Assembly: GCA_947382445.1 (NCBI GenBank)
Contig: CANCZH010000034.1
Location: 1-19,222 of the forward strand
Length of the DNA: 19,222 bases
From: an uncultured Clostridium sp.
Lineage (GTDB): Bacteria > Bacillota_A > Clostridia > TANB77 > CAG-508
Reading direction: 5' to 3'
Position numbers and translations under genes: made by a program. A model generated the notes under the pieces. The model saw only the letters and a list, made by a program, of their open reading frames with translations. It had not been told where the DNA came from and made no database searches. Of this stretch, positions 6,216-15,800 are shown piece after piece (the first letter of the stretch is position 1; each line of letters starts with the position of its first letter).

Positions 6216-8183
6216 ATGAAGAAAAATAAAGCTGTGACAAACTCTGATGAAGAAATAATAGCTGAAAAAGAAGAACAAAATTCTATGAGCTTCTTAGAAA
6301 AAAATAAAAAAACATTAAAAGATTTAATAGCACCAGCAGGAATAGATGCAAGTAATGCAAACTATTTACAAATTGCATCTGGAAGAACAAGATTTGCAAG
6401 AAGCATGATAGTTTCTACTATTCCTAGAATGTGTACTTTCCCAGAATTCCTAAGAAACATGTATACATTTGGAGACTTAAATGTTTCTGTATTTATAAAT
6501 CCAATAAGTGAAAATACATCGCAAACAGAATTAAATAGAACAATTAACGAACTTGAGTCTGAAAGAATTGTTGCGTGGGATAGAGGAGATATAAACAGAG
6601 AAAGAATTTTAGCACAAAAAAGAGCAGAAGCAGAAGAATTAAGAGACCAAATTGCTGCTGGATTTAATAAATTATTTGAATCATCAATTGTATGTACATT
6701 ATTTGCATACAGTATAGAAGAACTAGAAAAATATACAGAACTATTATCTGCTGAAATGTCAAAAAATCTAATTGGAATAAAACCAGCGTGGGCGATACAA
6801 GATGAAGCATTCAGAAGTAATATGCCATTTTTAGATAATAAAATAAAAAAGACACATACATTTGATAGACGTTCAATGTCAACAGTATTTCCATTTTTTA
6901 CATCAGAAATAGGACATGAAAAAGGAATTCCATTAGGATTCAACAGACAAACAGGATTACCAATATTATTTGATAATTTTAGCCCAACACTAACCAATTA
7001 TAACATGGTTATATTCGGTAAATCTGGTGCTGGTAAAGGTGTTACAATAAAAACATTAACAGCAAGGTCATCTGTTTTAATGGGAATTGAAAGTTTAGCA
7101 CTAGATGCTGAAGGTGAATATGGAGTAGTTGCAGATGCACTTGGAGGTGTAAATGTAACAATTAGCCCAAATTCAAAAACAGTTATTAACCTATTTGATA
7201 TAGAACCTGAAATAGTAAAAGACGAAATAACGGGAAAAGAAAGAACTGTTTTAAACGTTGAAAATAAAGTAGAAGACGTTACACAATCATTACTAACAAT
7301 GGCAAGAGGAAGTACAAGAAGTAAAGAAGTAAATGAATTAACAAAACAAATAATTTCAGAAGCTGTTGCAGAAGAATATGAATCAATCGGAATAAACAGC
7401 AATGTAGAGAGTCTATACAAAAATACATCTAATTTAGTAAAAGATAGATTAGAAAAAGAGAAAAAAGACATGCCGACAGTTGGAAGTTGGTATGCTAGAA
7501 TTTTGAAAAAATCAGAAGATAACACAAACCAAGATTATAGATTTCATTATAGTTATCTAATAAAAGTTATGAGACAATATGTAAGAGCTTATAATGGACA
7601 AATGGCTTACTTTGACGGACAATCAACATTTGAATTATTAGAAGGGATGCCATTTATAAATCTAGATATATCTCAACTAGAAGAAAGATTTGCAAGACCA
7701 CTTGCACAACAAGTTTTACTTTCTTGGATTTGGGAGAAATATGTAAAAAAGAACAGTGAAGATAAATCAAAAGCAGCTAAAAAGAGAGTTCTTATAGATG
7801 AAGCATGGATGTTACTTCCATACCCAGAAGCCGTAGACTTCTTAAACACAATGGCAAGACGTGCTAGAAAAAGAAATGTTTCACTAGCAGTTATGTCACA
7901 AAGATTCCAAGATTTCTATGAAAAGAAAGAAGTTGAAGCGGTTTTGACATCTTCAGATACAAAATTATTCTTAGCACAAGATAAATCAGAAATACAATAT
8001 ATAAAAGAAGTATTCAAACTAAGTGATGGTGAGGCATATTTCTTAACAACTTGCCAAAGAGGTGAGGGATTATTAAAAGTTGGCGAAGACACAGCTATTA
8101 TAGCAATTCAGCCAACAAAGAAAGAATTTGAATTCATTGAAACAAATATGAATAAATTAGCAACACAAAAAGCAGAAAATTAA
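6216..8183 (+). CDS. VirB4-like type IV secretion ATPase
   Basis: A 655-aa cytoplasmic ATPase that powers assembly and transport in type IV secretion and conjugation. The N-terminal third (about 50-220) is the VirB4-specific region, with a charged helical hairpin around 105-150. The P-loop is GKSGAGKG (268-275), the Walker B strand VLIDEAWMLL has Asp528-Glu529, and a conserved ARRARKRN helix and MSQR motif follow, all as in VirB4/TraC/ConE ATPases. It is shorter than typical single-chain VirB4 proteins, consistent with part of the N-terminal region being carried by the preceding gene. The start is set by GAGGAGG about seven bases ahead. The stop TAA overlaps the next gene's ribosome binding site, so expression is coupled. 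Confidence 0.95.
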   Translation: MKKNKAVTNSDEEIIAEKEEQNSMSFLEKNKKTLKDLIAPAGIDASNANYLQIASGRTRFARSMIVSTIPRMCTFPEFLRNMYTFGDLNVSVFINPISENTSQTELNRTINELESERIVAWDRGDINRERILAQKRAEAEELRDQIAAGFNKLFESSIVCTLFAYSIEELEKYTELLSAEMSKNLIGIKPAWAIQDEAFRSNMPFLDNKIKKTHTFDRRSMSTVFPFFTSEIGHEKGIPLGFNRQTGLPILFDNFSPTLTNYNMVIFGKSGAGKGVTIKTLTARSSVLMGIESLALDAEGEYGVVADALGGVNVTISPNSKTVINLFDIEPEIVKDEITGKERTVLNVENKVEDVTQSLLTMARGSTRSKEVNELTKQIISEAVAEEYESIGINSNVESLYKNTSNLVKDRLEKEKKDMPTVGSWYARILKKSEDNTNQDYRFHYSYLIKVMRQYVRAYNGQMAYFDGQSTFELLEGMPFINLDISQLEERFARPLAQQVLLSWIWEKYVKKNSEDKSKAAKKRVLIDEAWMLLPYPEAVDFLNTMARRARKRNVSLAVMSQRFQDFYEKKEVEAVLTSSDTKLFLAQDKSEIQYIKEVFKLSDGEAYFLTTCQRGEGLLKVGEDTAIIAIQPTKKEFEFIETNMNKLATQKAEN

Positions 8184-8193
8184 AGGAGAATAA

Positions 8194-9381
8194 ATGAAAA
8201 CTAAGCTAGTAGGAATTATCATCTTTGTATTATTATTTACAACAATAATACCTAATTTCATATATGCTAGTGATATAGGATTTGACATTAATACTTCAAA
8301 CTTTGATGAAATACAAAAAAATTATAGCCAAGATTCATTTGAAAAACTGCGAGATGAAGCAAAAGCTGATATTAGATCAGAAGCAGGAACTAAAACAAAA
8401 CAAGTAAGAGAAACTTTTAGTTTAGGTTCTGCATTAGCAGGCATAGTAGGAGCAGTTTTAGTAGCACCAGTAATGATAGTATCAATAGTAATAACAATTG
8501 CAACAAGAGGAAATCAAACATTTTTAAATGGTGGAAGAATTGTAAATTGGTACACCATAGAAGATACAGTATTTAATAGGATACCATTATTTGACGCAGA
8601 TTACTTTACATCAGACTCAAATGATAGTGATTTCAACAAAGCAATAAAAGAATCAGTAGCAGTATTTTACTATATCACAAAAACAATAGCAGTTCTTTGT
8701 GGATTAATTATGCTTATATATTTAGGTATAAGAATGGCAATATCTACAATTGCATCAGAAGTAGCAAAATATAAAGATATGTTAAAAGACTGGCTGGTTA
8801 GTATGATTTTGATATTTTTAATGCCATACATAATATCAATGATAAATATGATATCAGGTGGATTAGTACAAATATTTGCAGGGCTATGCCCAAAAACATT
8901 CGAACAAAATTTAGTATTACAAGTTTTTAACTTAATAGATCAAACTTCTGGATGGTCATATGTAGCAGTAGTACTAATGTACTTAGTAATGACTTTCTAC
9001 CAAATAAAATTCTTCTTAATGTATATAAATAGGATGTTAGCAATGGGATTTTTAATAATAATATCACCATTAATAACAGTAACATATTCAACAACAAAAA
9101 CTAAAATAGCAGGCAAAGGTGGAAAAGCACCTATGTTTGATAAATGGTTCAAAGAATATACAGTAAACGCATTTTTACCACCATTACACGCAGCAATATA
9201 TATGGTTTTTATGGTATCAGCCTGTGAAATATTCACAGTAGCACCATTATTGGCAGTACTATTCTTTATGGGATTATCAAGAGCAGAAAGAATAGTTAAA
9301 AATATATTAGGCATGAGAAAGATGACATCAATTCATTCAATGTCTTCATATATGCCAGTAAAAAGATTAAAAGGATTGTAG
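8194..9381 (+). CDS. VirB6/TrbL-like polytopic membrane protein 1
   Basis: A 395-aa protein with a signal sequence (1-25, ending IYA), a soluble segment, then several hydrophobic helices. Landmarks are LGIRMAISTIAS with a following KDWLVS helix, and GFLIIISPLITVTYS. Both are shared almost word for word with the next gene, so the two are paralogues. The family (VirB6/TrbL) forms the inner-membrane channel of type IV secretion systems; the placement after VirB4 agrees. The protein ends with a short basic tail, unlike its neighbour. AAAGGAG precedes the ATG by a few bases and the spacing to VirB4 is ten bases. Confidence 0.88.
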   Translation: MKTKLVGIIIFVLLFTTIIPNFIYASDIGFDINTSNFDEIQKNYSQDSFEKLRDEAKADIRSEAGTKTKQVRETFSLGSALAGIVGAVLVAPVMIVSIVITIATRGNQTFLNGGRIVNWYTIEDTVFNRIPLFDADYFTSDSNDSDFNKAIKESVAVFYYITKTIAVLCGLIMLIYLGIRMAISTIASEVAKYKDMLKDWLVSMILIFLMPYIISMINMISGGLVQIFAGLCPKTFEQNLVLQVFNLIDQTSGWSYVAVVLMYLVMTFYQIKFFLMYINRMLAMGFLIIISPLITVTYSTTKTKIAGKGGKAPMFDKWFKEYTVNAFLPPLHAAIYMVFMVSACEIFTVAPLLAVLFFMGLSRAERIVKNILGMRKMTSIHSMSSYMPVKRLKGL

Positions 9382-9390
9382 GAGAGGAAA

Positions 9391-11278
9391 ATGAAGAAAA
9401 AAATTCAAAAGACCTTATGGGTTTTACTAATAGCACTCTTAATAATAAATATATTTTCAAATATTGCTTTTGCTAGTGGCGTGACAGTAGTTGACTCAAT
9501 AAGTGAGACAACAGGTGCAGACGATGTAATGGGAGTAATATGGGATGGAATAGGAACTGTAATAGATGGAGTTGTTGGATTATTAATAATTGTCGTAAGA
9601 ATACCACTATTATTAATAGTAATGGCATTTCAAGGAATAGTAACAGGTATATCACTATTAGGTGGAAGTAATATTGATGGAATACTAACACCAGATGATT
9701 TATTCTTTAATAGAGTAGGATTAACTAATATAGATTTCTTTGATTTTAGTGGAAATGCAAGTGTTATACAAACAATAAGAATAAATGTTGCAACATGGTA
9801 TTATGTGTTAAGAATCTTATCAATAGTAATACTATTAGCAGTTTTAATATATATAGGAATAAGAATGGCAATATCAACAATTGCATCAGATCAGGCAAAA
9901 TATAAAAGAATGCTAATGGATTGGGCAGTAAGCTTTGCATTAGTATTTTTTCTAAACTACATAATAATCTTTACAATAGAAACAAACAATGCTTTAATTG
10001 GACTTCTTGAAAAACCAATAAGGACTAAGATAGGAGTAGGAGTAACAACTCAGTTAGCAATTAGAAGTGCGGTGCGGAGTAGCAACAGTATCTTGGGGAT
10101 CACTAATTGTATATGCAATGTTAGTTGGTATAACAACAGCTTTCTTATTTTCATATGTTAGACGTATGTTAACGATTGGATTCTTAATAATAATATCACC
10201 ATTAATAACAATAACATATTCAATTGATAAAGTAGGAGATGGTCAAGCACAAGCATTAAACACATGGCTAAAAGAATTCATATTCACAGTTTTAATACAA
10301 CCATTTCATTGTATTATATATATAGTATTTATATCAAGTGCAATAGACCTATTATCATGGGAAGGTTCTATACCTAAAATGGTACTTGCAATTATATGTT
10401 TATCATTTATATGGAAAGCAGAAAAAATAGTTAAAGAAATATTTGGATTTAGTAGTGCTGGAACAAGCCTTGGAGATACAGTTGCTTCTATGGCAGCAGT
10501 AAAACAAATAGGTCAAGCAATTACAAAAGCAGGAAGTACAGGAGGAAAAGCATTAAGCAGAACAACTTTTGGAAAGAATGTTAGTGCTAAAATTAGTAGT
10601 AGCAAAATAGGTCAAGCAAGTAAAAAATTTGCAGATACGAAATATGGTCAATGGATAAAATCAACAGGATTACCAGTAGGAGCTGGAGCAGTTGCAGCAG
10701 GATTTGAAACAGGACTAAACTCATCAGCAAATGCAGCACAAGTTGGTGCACAAACATATGAATCAGTTAAAGCGATAATGATGGGAAATCCAGCTGCAGC
10801 AGGAAGTAAGCAAAGTGTACAATTAAGTGAAAATGAATTAAAGAAATTTGCAAACTTAATATCAACTAATAACAATTTTAGTTTTGATAATTATTCAAGC
10901 AATTTGGCACATAAAAATAATTTAAAAGCATATGCACAAAGTTTAATTGGAAGCAATATGGATATGCTAAATAATGACATACAAACAGCTTTAAATCGTT
11001 TAAGAGCAGTAAATCCAACGGATTATGATCCACATACACCGATTGGAATGCAACATTTAAAAGACCTACAAGATATGGCTTTAAATGATACACTAGACTT
11101 TAACAATTCAGCAACGAACCCATTAGGACATGCTTGGACAAATGAAGAAAAAGATGTTATTACAGCAATTCATATAAGAAACTTTGCACAAGCAGTACAA
11201 AATACACATTCTCAATATGGTGCAGCTGGAAGTAGTGATCCAAGTTTAGATGTAGATAGCTTTATTAATGGCCTATAA
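9391..11278 (+). CDS. VirB6/TrbL-like membrane protein 2 (frame broken at 10075)
   Basis: Two abutting frames make one gene. 9391 to about 10074 reads in one frame, and from 10076 on the match continues in the next, ending at TAA 11276-11278. Removing C10075 gives a continuous 628-aa product, with the join reading RSAVGVATVSWGSL and running straight into GFLIIISPLITITYS, the same order as in the preceding paralogue. Features are a signal sequence (to about residue 29), an IGIRMAISTIAS helix region, a multi-span core, and a soluble tail of roughly 260 residues, Ala/Gly/Ser- and Lys-rich and then Asn/Asp-rich. Long cytoplasmic tails occur in TrbL/VirB6 proteins. As written the first frame would end at 10161. 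I judge a one-base error more likely than a real lesion. AGGAGAGG precedes the ATG. Confidence 0.85.
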
Positions 11279-11303
11279 AATCTTATAAGGGAGTTGAACA
11301 ATC

Positions 11304-11843
11304 ATAAAAAAGAAGAAAAATAAAAGTAAGTACATAATAATATTAGCAATCATAATTCTATTTATGATTGCTACTGCATGTTTAATTACAAGCTTAGTAA
11401 ATAAAAAGCAAGCTGAAAATAAAGCAAACAGTAAAAATTCAGAGCAGAATCAAACAAGTGAAGAAAAGAGTAGTCAAGATGATGAATTAAAATCTTTATC
11501 AGAATCAAACAGAATGAAAAGATATATAGGTAAATTTTTTGATGATATAGAAACAGAAGAATATATGCAAGCATATAACAATCTAAATGAAGATTTTAGA
11601 AAAAACTACTTTACAACATTAGAAGACTTTATAAAATATGCAGACAGTAATTTTAAAACAAGTATGTTAGGTGTTACATATGACAACATAGAAAGATGGG
11701 GAAATAATAAAACTGGAAACATGTATATTATATGGATTACAGTAGCTGATTCATTTAAAGGAAAAAAAGAAACAAATTTTGTAATAATAGAAAAAGATTA
11801 TAACAATTACGAGATGTCATTTAGCGTAAATCTAGAAGGATAG
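11304..11843 (+). CDS. Membrane-anchored protein, possible NTF2-like (VirB8/TcpC-type) 1
   Basis: The first usual start codon in this frame is ATG 11364 (159 aa), but that would cut into a hydrophobic helix and has no ribosome binding site. The frame is open upstream to a stop at 11295 and encodes a basic stretch (IKKKKNKSKY) plus the start of the helix. GGGAG (11289-11293) lies ten bases before ATA 11304, so I place the start there; either ATA is used or the base was ATG. After the helix comes an acidic, Ser/Gln-rich linker and a domain with EEYMQAYNNLNEDFRKNYF...FIKYADSNFK, which aligns by eye with the following protein. That pattern resembles the NTF2-like fold of VirB8/TcpC, which scaffolds the secretion channel. 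Fold assignment is tentative. Confidence 0.65.
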   Translation: MKKKKNKSKYIIILAIIILFMIATACLITSLVNKKQAENKANSKNSEQNQTSEEKSSQDDELKSLSESNRMKRYIGKFFDDIETEEYMQAYNNLNEDFRKNYFTTLEDFIKYADSNFKTSMLGVTYDNIERWGNNKTGNMYIIWITVADSFKGKKETNFVIIEKDYNNYEMSFSVNLEG

Positions 11844-11852
11844 GAGGAAAAC

Positions 11853-12797
11853 ATGTTACTAAAGTGGAGATTAAAAATTAGAAACTTTTTTAAAAAGAAT
11901 AGTGGAAAAATATTTTTTGTAGCCATATTATGGATAATTATTATAGTAATTAACTATCTATTAGGACACAAAAAAGAAGTACCAGTATTAAATACAACAT
12001 ATACTCCACATGATGTTTTACTTAAAAGTGATTATGATGTACCAGAAAAATTACAAAATCCAATAGAAGATTTAATAGATGACTATATAAACAAATGCAA
12101 TAATCAAGATTTTTTAGGAGCGTATGCATTATTAACAGATGATTGCAAACAAAATGTATTTGGACAATCAGAAGAAGAATTTATACAATATGCTTCATCA
12201 ATTTTTAAAACTCCAAAAAGATATACATTTCAAAATTATTCAAATTATGGAGGAGGATATATATATAATCTAAAATTAATTGATGACATTATAAAAACAG
12301 GATTAACAAATCAAGAATATGCATATTATGAAGAAAAAATAGCAATTAAACAAAATGAAGATAAATTGCAATTATGTGTTAATAATTACATGGGATACGA
12401 AGAATTAAAAAAAGTGGCAGAAGATGACAATATAAAAATAAGAATAGAAAATAAATTAAAATATTATGGAAATGAAATATATACAATTAGAATTACAAAC
12501 AAAACAGAGAAATACCTAGTTTTATATGATAGTTTAGTTGGAAATGAACTATATTTGCAAACAGAATCAGAAAATAGATTACCATTAAAGGTAAGTAGCA
12601 CTATGGCACTGGAACCAAGTGAAACAAGAACATTTCAAGTAACATTCACAAGATATTATGACGAGCAAATGGAGCAAAGTAATATAAACTTTAACAAAAT
12701 AAGAATAATGAATAATTATACAGGACAAGAACAAACAGAGGAAGAAGAATTAAATAAATCAGAAAAAACATATAGTATGAGCATACCAATACAATAG
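11853..12797 (+). CDS. Membrane-anchored protein, possible NTF2-like (VirB8/TcpC-type) 2
   Basis: A 314-aa protein with a short basic N-terminus, a membrane helix (about 20-37), then an external part. The first external domain (about 65-170) has QDFLGAYALLTDDCKQNVF...FIQYASSIFK, matching the small domain of the preceding protein, so the two are likely paralogues. The C-terminal part (about 200-314) looks beta-rich, with alternating polar and hydrophobic residues and Thr-rich strands. Bitopic proteins with NTF2-like domains (VirB8, TcpC) are standard parts of conjugation channels, which fits this position between VirB6-like and cell-wall hydrolase genes. AGGAGG lies shortly before the ATG, ten bases after the previous stop. 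The call is moderate for the domain and weak for the exact role. Confidence 0.7.
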   Translation: MLLKWRLKIRNFFKKNSGKIFFVAILWIIIIVINYLLGHKKEVPVLNTTYTPHDVLLKSDYDVPEKLQNPIEDLIDDYINKCNNQDFLGAYALLTDDCKQNVFGQSEEEFIQYASSIFKTPKRYTFQNYSNYGGGYIYNLKLIDDIIKTGLTNQEYAYYEEKIAIKQNEDKLQLCVNNYMGYEELKKVAEDDNIKIRIENKLKYYGNEIYTIRITNKTEKYLVLYDSLVGNELYLQTESENRLPLKVSSTMALEPSETRTFQVTFTRYYDEQMEQSNINFNKIRIMNNYTGQEQTEEEELNKSEKTYSMSIPIQ

Positions 12798-12817
12798 TAA
12801 ACGGATATTGAAAAGAG

Positions 12818-15800
12818 GTGAGAGAATGCGGAACAAGAGAAGAAGATAATGAAATAGAAATGGCAAAAAAAATGCTAAAAGATCAAGAAGAGCAAGAAAA
12901 AGAACAAGAAGCCATAGAAAATGCAAATGATAACTCAGGAGACAGTGCTGATTCCAAATTTGAACACTCAATGGATGATGAAGATGAAGAACAAGATGAA
13001 AATGACAACAATAGAAAAGGTAATAGAAGAAAAAAAGATAAAGATGACAAGGATAAGAACGATGAAAATGATGATAATAATGGATTAGATAAAAAAGATA
13101 ATAATAAAAATCCAGATGATGAGGGTTTTGATAAAAACGATTATAGCTCAGAAAACAACAAGTCAAACCCAGAATCAAATACTCAAGGAACACAAGAACC
13201 AAGCACAAATCAAAGTGAACCAACATTTCAACAAAGACCAAATACAGGTCCATCAGCAGGGGCTGATGCAGGAGCTGGCACAGCAACTGGAACAGAGGCA
13301 GGTGTAGCAGGAGCAGAAGTCGGAGGAGCTGCAGGTGGTGCTGCTGGAGGAACCGCAGCCGCAGGAGGTGCCGCAGCTGGGGGAGCTGCTGGAGGTACCG
13401 CTGGAGGAGTAGCAGCCGGAGGAGCTGCTGCTGGTGGTGCAGCAGTTGGAGGAGCAGCCATAGCGGTTCCACTATTAATTGTTCTAGTTATAATATTAAT
13501 AATTATAATATTAATAGGTGTAGCAGGATTTTTCACAACAATGCCACAATTTTTATGGAACAAATTAAAAAAGTTAGCCTTAGGCATATGGGATGGAGTT
13601 CAAGGCTATGTAATAGGAATGGACGAATCTTTAGTAAATAAAGACGATGTAATTGGAGTTGCACAATATCTATATGACATGGGATATGATTTAGTAGGAA
13701 TGGGATTTGCAGAAAGTGTAGAGATATATGGACAAAAAGATAAAAATGGAAATATAATACCAGTAACAGGAGACCACGTAAAAAATGAAATAAAGAAAGT
13801 GGATGCACCATTTTTAAGAGCATATTTAGTTGCAGAAAATAGAACATATTTAATAAATAACTTCACATATAACTTAAAAGATTTCGTAAACAGCTTCTTT
13901 GACGGTTCATTCTTTGGTGAAGGTTTTGACAGCTGGGGAACAGGATTAATAGATTTAGATTCAAATTTATTAAAAGACATAAGAATGCCTATAACAGCAT
14001 TAAGAGTAGGAGAATTCAATTTAGGAGAATTACTAGAAGGTGTAAAAGTTGAAAGAGAAACAAATACACTAAGAATAAGAAGATGGAATCTAGAATTAGA
14101 TTTTTGGAATACACATCGTGATTATACATATTTTAGTTTAGCAGGATGGGCAGGAAGATATGGAAAACCATTTGAACTAATGGTAACAGTGCACTTAGCA
14201 ACAATGGCACCAGATTTAGCAAAAGAAATTGCACTAAATAAAGACTTAGATGCAAAAGTACATGTAAAGATGAGAAAAACAGATTTTAATGGAAAAGTAT
14301 ATGTTGATGGACAATCAATAGAAGAATTAGAAGAAGCAGGAACATATGATGAAGAAACAATAAAAAAATTAAAAGAATTAGAGAAAAAATATGCTTCAGA
14401 AATAAAAACAGCAATACCATATATATCAAGTGTAACAAATCACTGGTTTAGAAATGTATATTTTGAAGGAACAAGTTCAACAGGAGCAAATAGCTCAGTA
14501 AAAGTAGGGGTAGACGAAGATGAAGATGGAATAGAAGATTACAATGAACCATCAGGAGTAAAAACACAAAAAACAAGAAGCTTAACAGCAGATGATAATG
14601 TATATACATTTGGAGAAGAAACAGAAGAAGAAATAACATATCAAGGAGAGCCAATTGAAGGAGTAACAGGAACAATAACTTTCAGAGGAACAATGGCCAA
14701 TGGTATGACACAAACAAAAGATGCAGTAAGAGGAGTAACAAATCCAATAACAAAAAAATTATTTACAGACAAATATTACATATATGATGGAACAATATCA
14801 ACAGCAAAGAAGATTTCTGAGGCAAGAAAAAAACATGACAACTCTTTAAAACAACCAGTTCGTTTTACAAAAGATGCATTAAGTGCATTTGCAATGCTTG
14901 AAGCTAGTGAAACACTAGATGCACAATTCATATACAGAGACTTAAAAGAACTAGTAATAGAACTAGGATACTTTGAAAGAGAAGATTTTGATGTAATAGA
15001 AAAACAAATACTAGAATGGCCAATACCAGACTATATACCAGGAGAATGGCCAGATAGAAAAATAGAAAAACAAGTATTAGAATATGGAACACTAATAGCA
15101 TGTGATGAAACAGTAGCAGCATCATTAGGAATTTCATTAGCAGATTTAAGAAAAATGACAGGAGCAGATGAACAAAAAGAAACAAGTGAAGAAAACGAAC
15201 CAACAGATATATTAAAAAATTGTTTATTTATAGGAGATTCATATATTGAGGGGTTAAAAGCAAATGGAGGAATACAAGATGCAGACTTTTATGGAAAATC
15301 AGGAGCAGGACCACAATATTGGTTAAATAATATAAGTTCACTGCCAGAAAGTGCTAGCAAAATATGTGTATACCTAGGAGTAAACAGACCAGATGAACAT
15401 GAAACAATGAAAAACTTAATAGATGCATTATCACAAAAATATAAAAATGCACATATTTATGTAATAGAAGTAATGCACTTAGGAAGAAATTATAATAATG
15501 TAGATACAATAAATAAAAAAATAGATACTTTCAATGCACAAGTAAGAGAAAAATGCAAGATAGTAGAAAATGCAAGTTTTATAGATGCATCAGAAGGATT
15601 AATAAGTGGAGGCTATTTAGCAAATACAGATTCAAGTGGAATACATATGCAATCAGGAGACTATTCAAAATGGGCAAAAAATATAGCACTTCAAATAAAA
15701 GACACTAGAAGAATATCAAATAATGATACAGATGAAAGATTTGTAGTAGATATATTAGAAGCAGCAAAATCAATATTATCAGAAATGAAAGAAAAGAAAT

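Noticed and set aside
6362..7525. Two long minus-strand open frames opposite the VirB4 gene
   Set aside because: The plus strand carries clear Walker motifs and continuous homology; the opposite frames are compositional shadows.
10067..10161. Programmed frameshift in the second VirB6-like gene
   Set aside because: There is no slippery heptamer or obvious downstream structure, and the same GCGGA context occurs at two other breaks, which fits error better.
13228..13587. Long minus-strand open frame rich in Ala/Pro opposite the Ala/Gly repeat
   Set aside because: It mirrors GCN/GGN codon bias of the plus-strand gene and has no ribosome site or recognisable domain.
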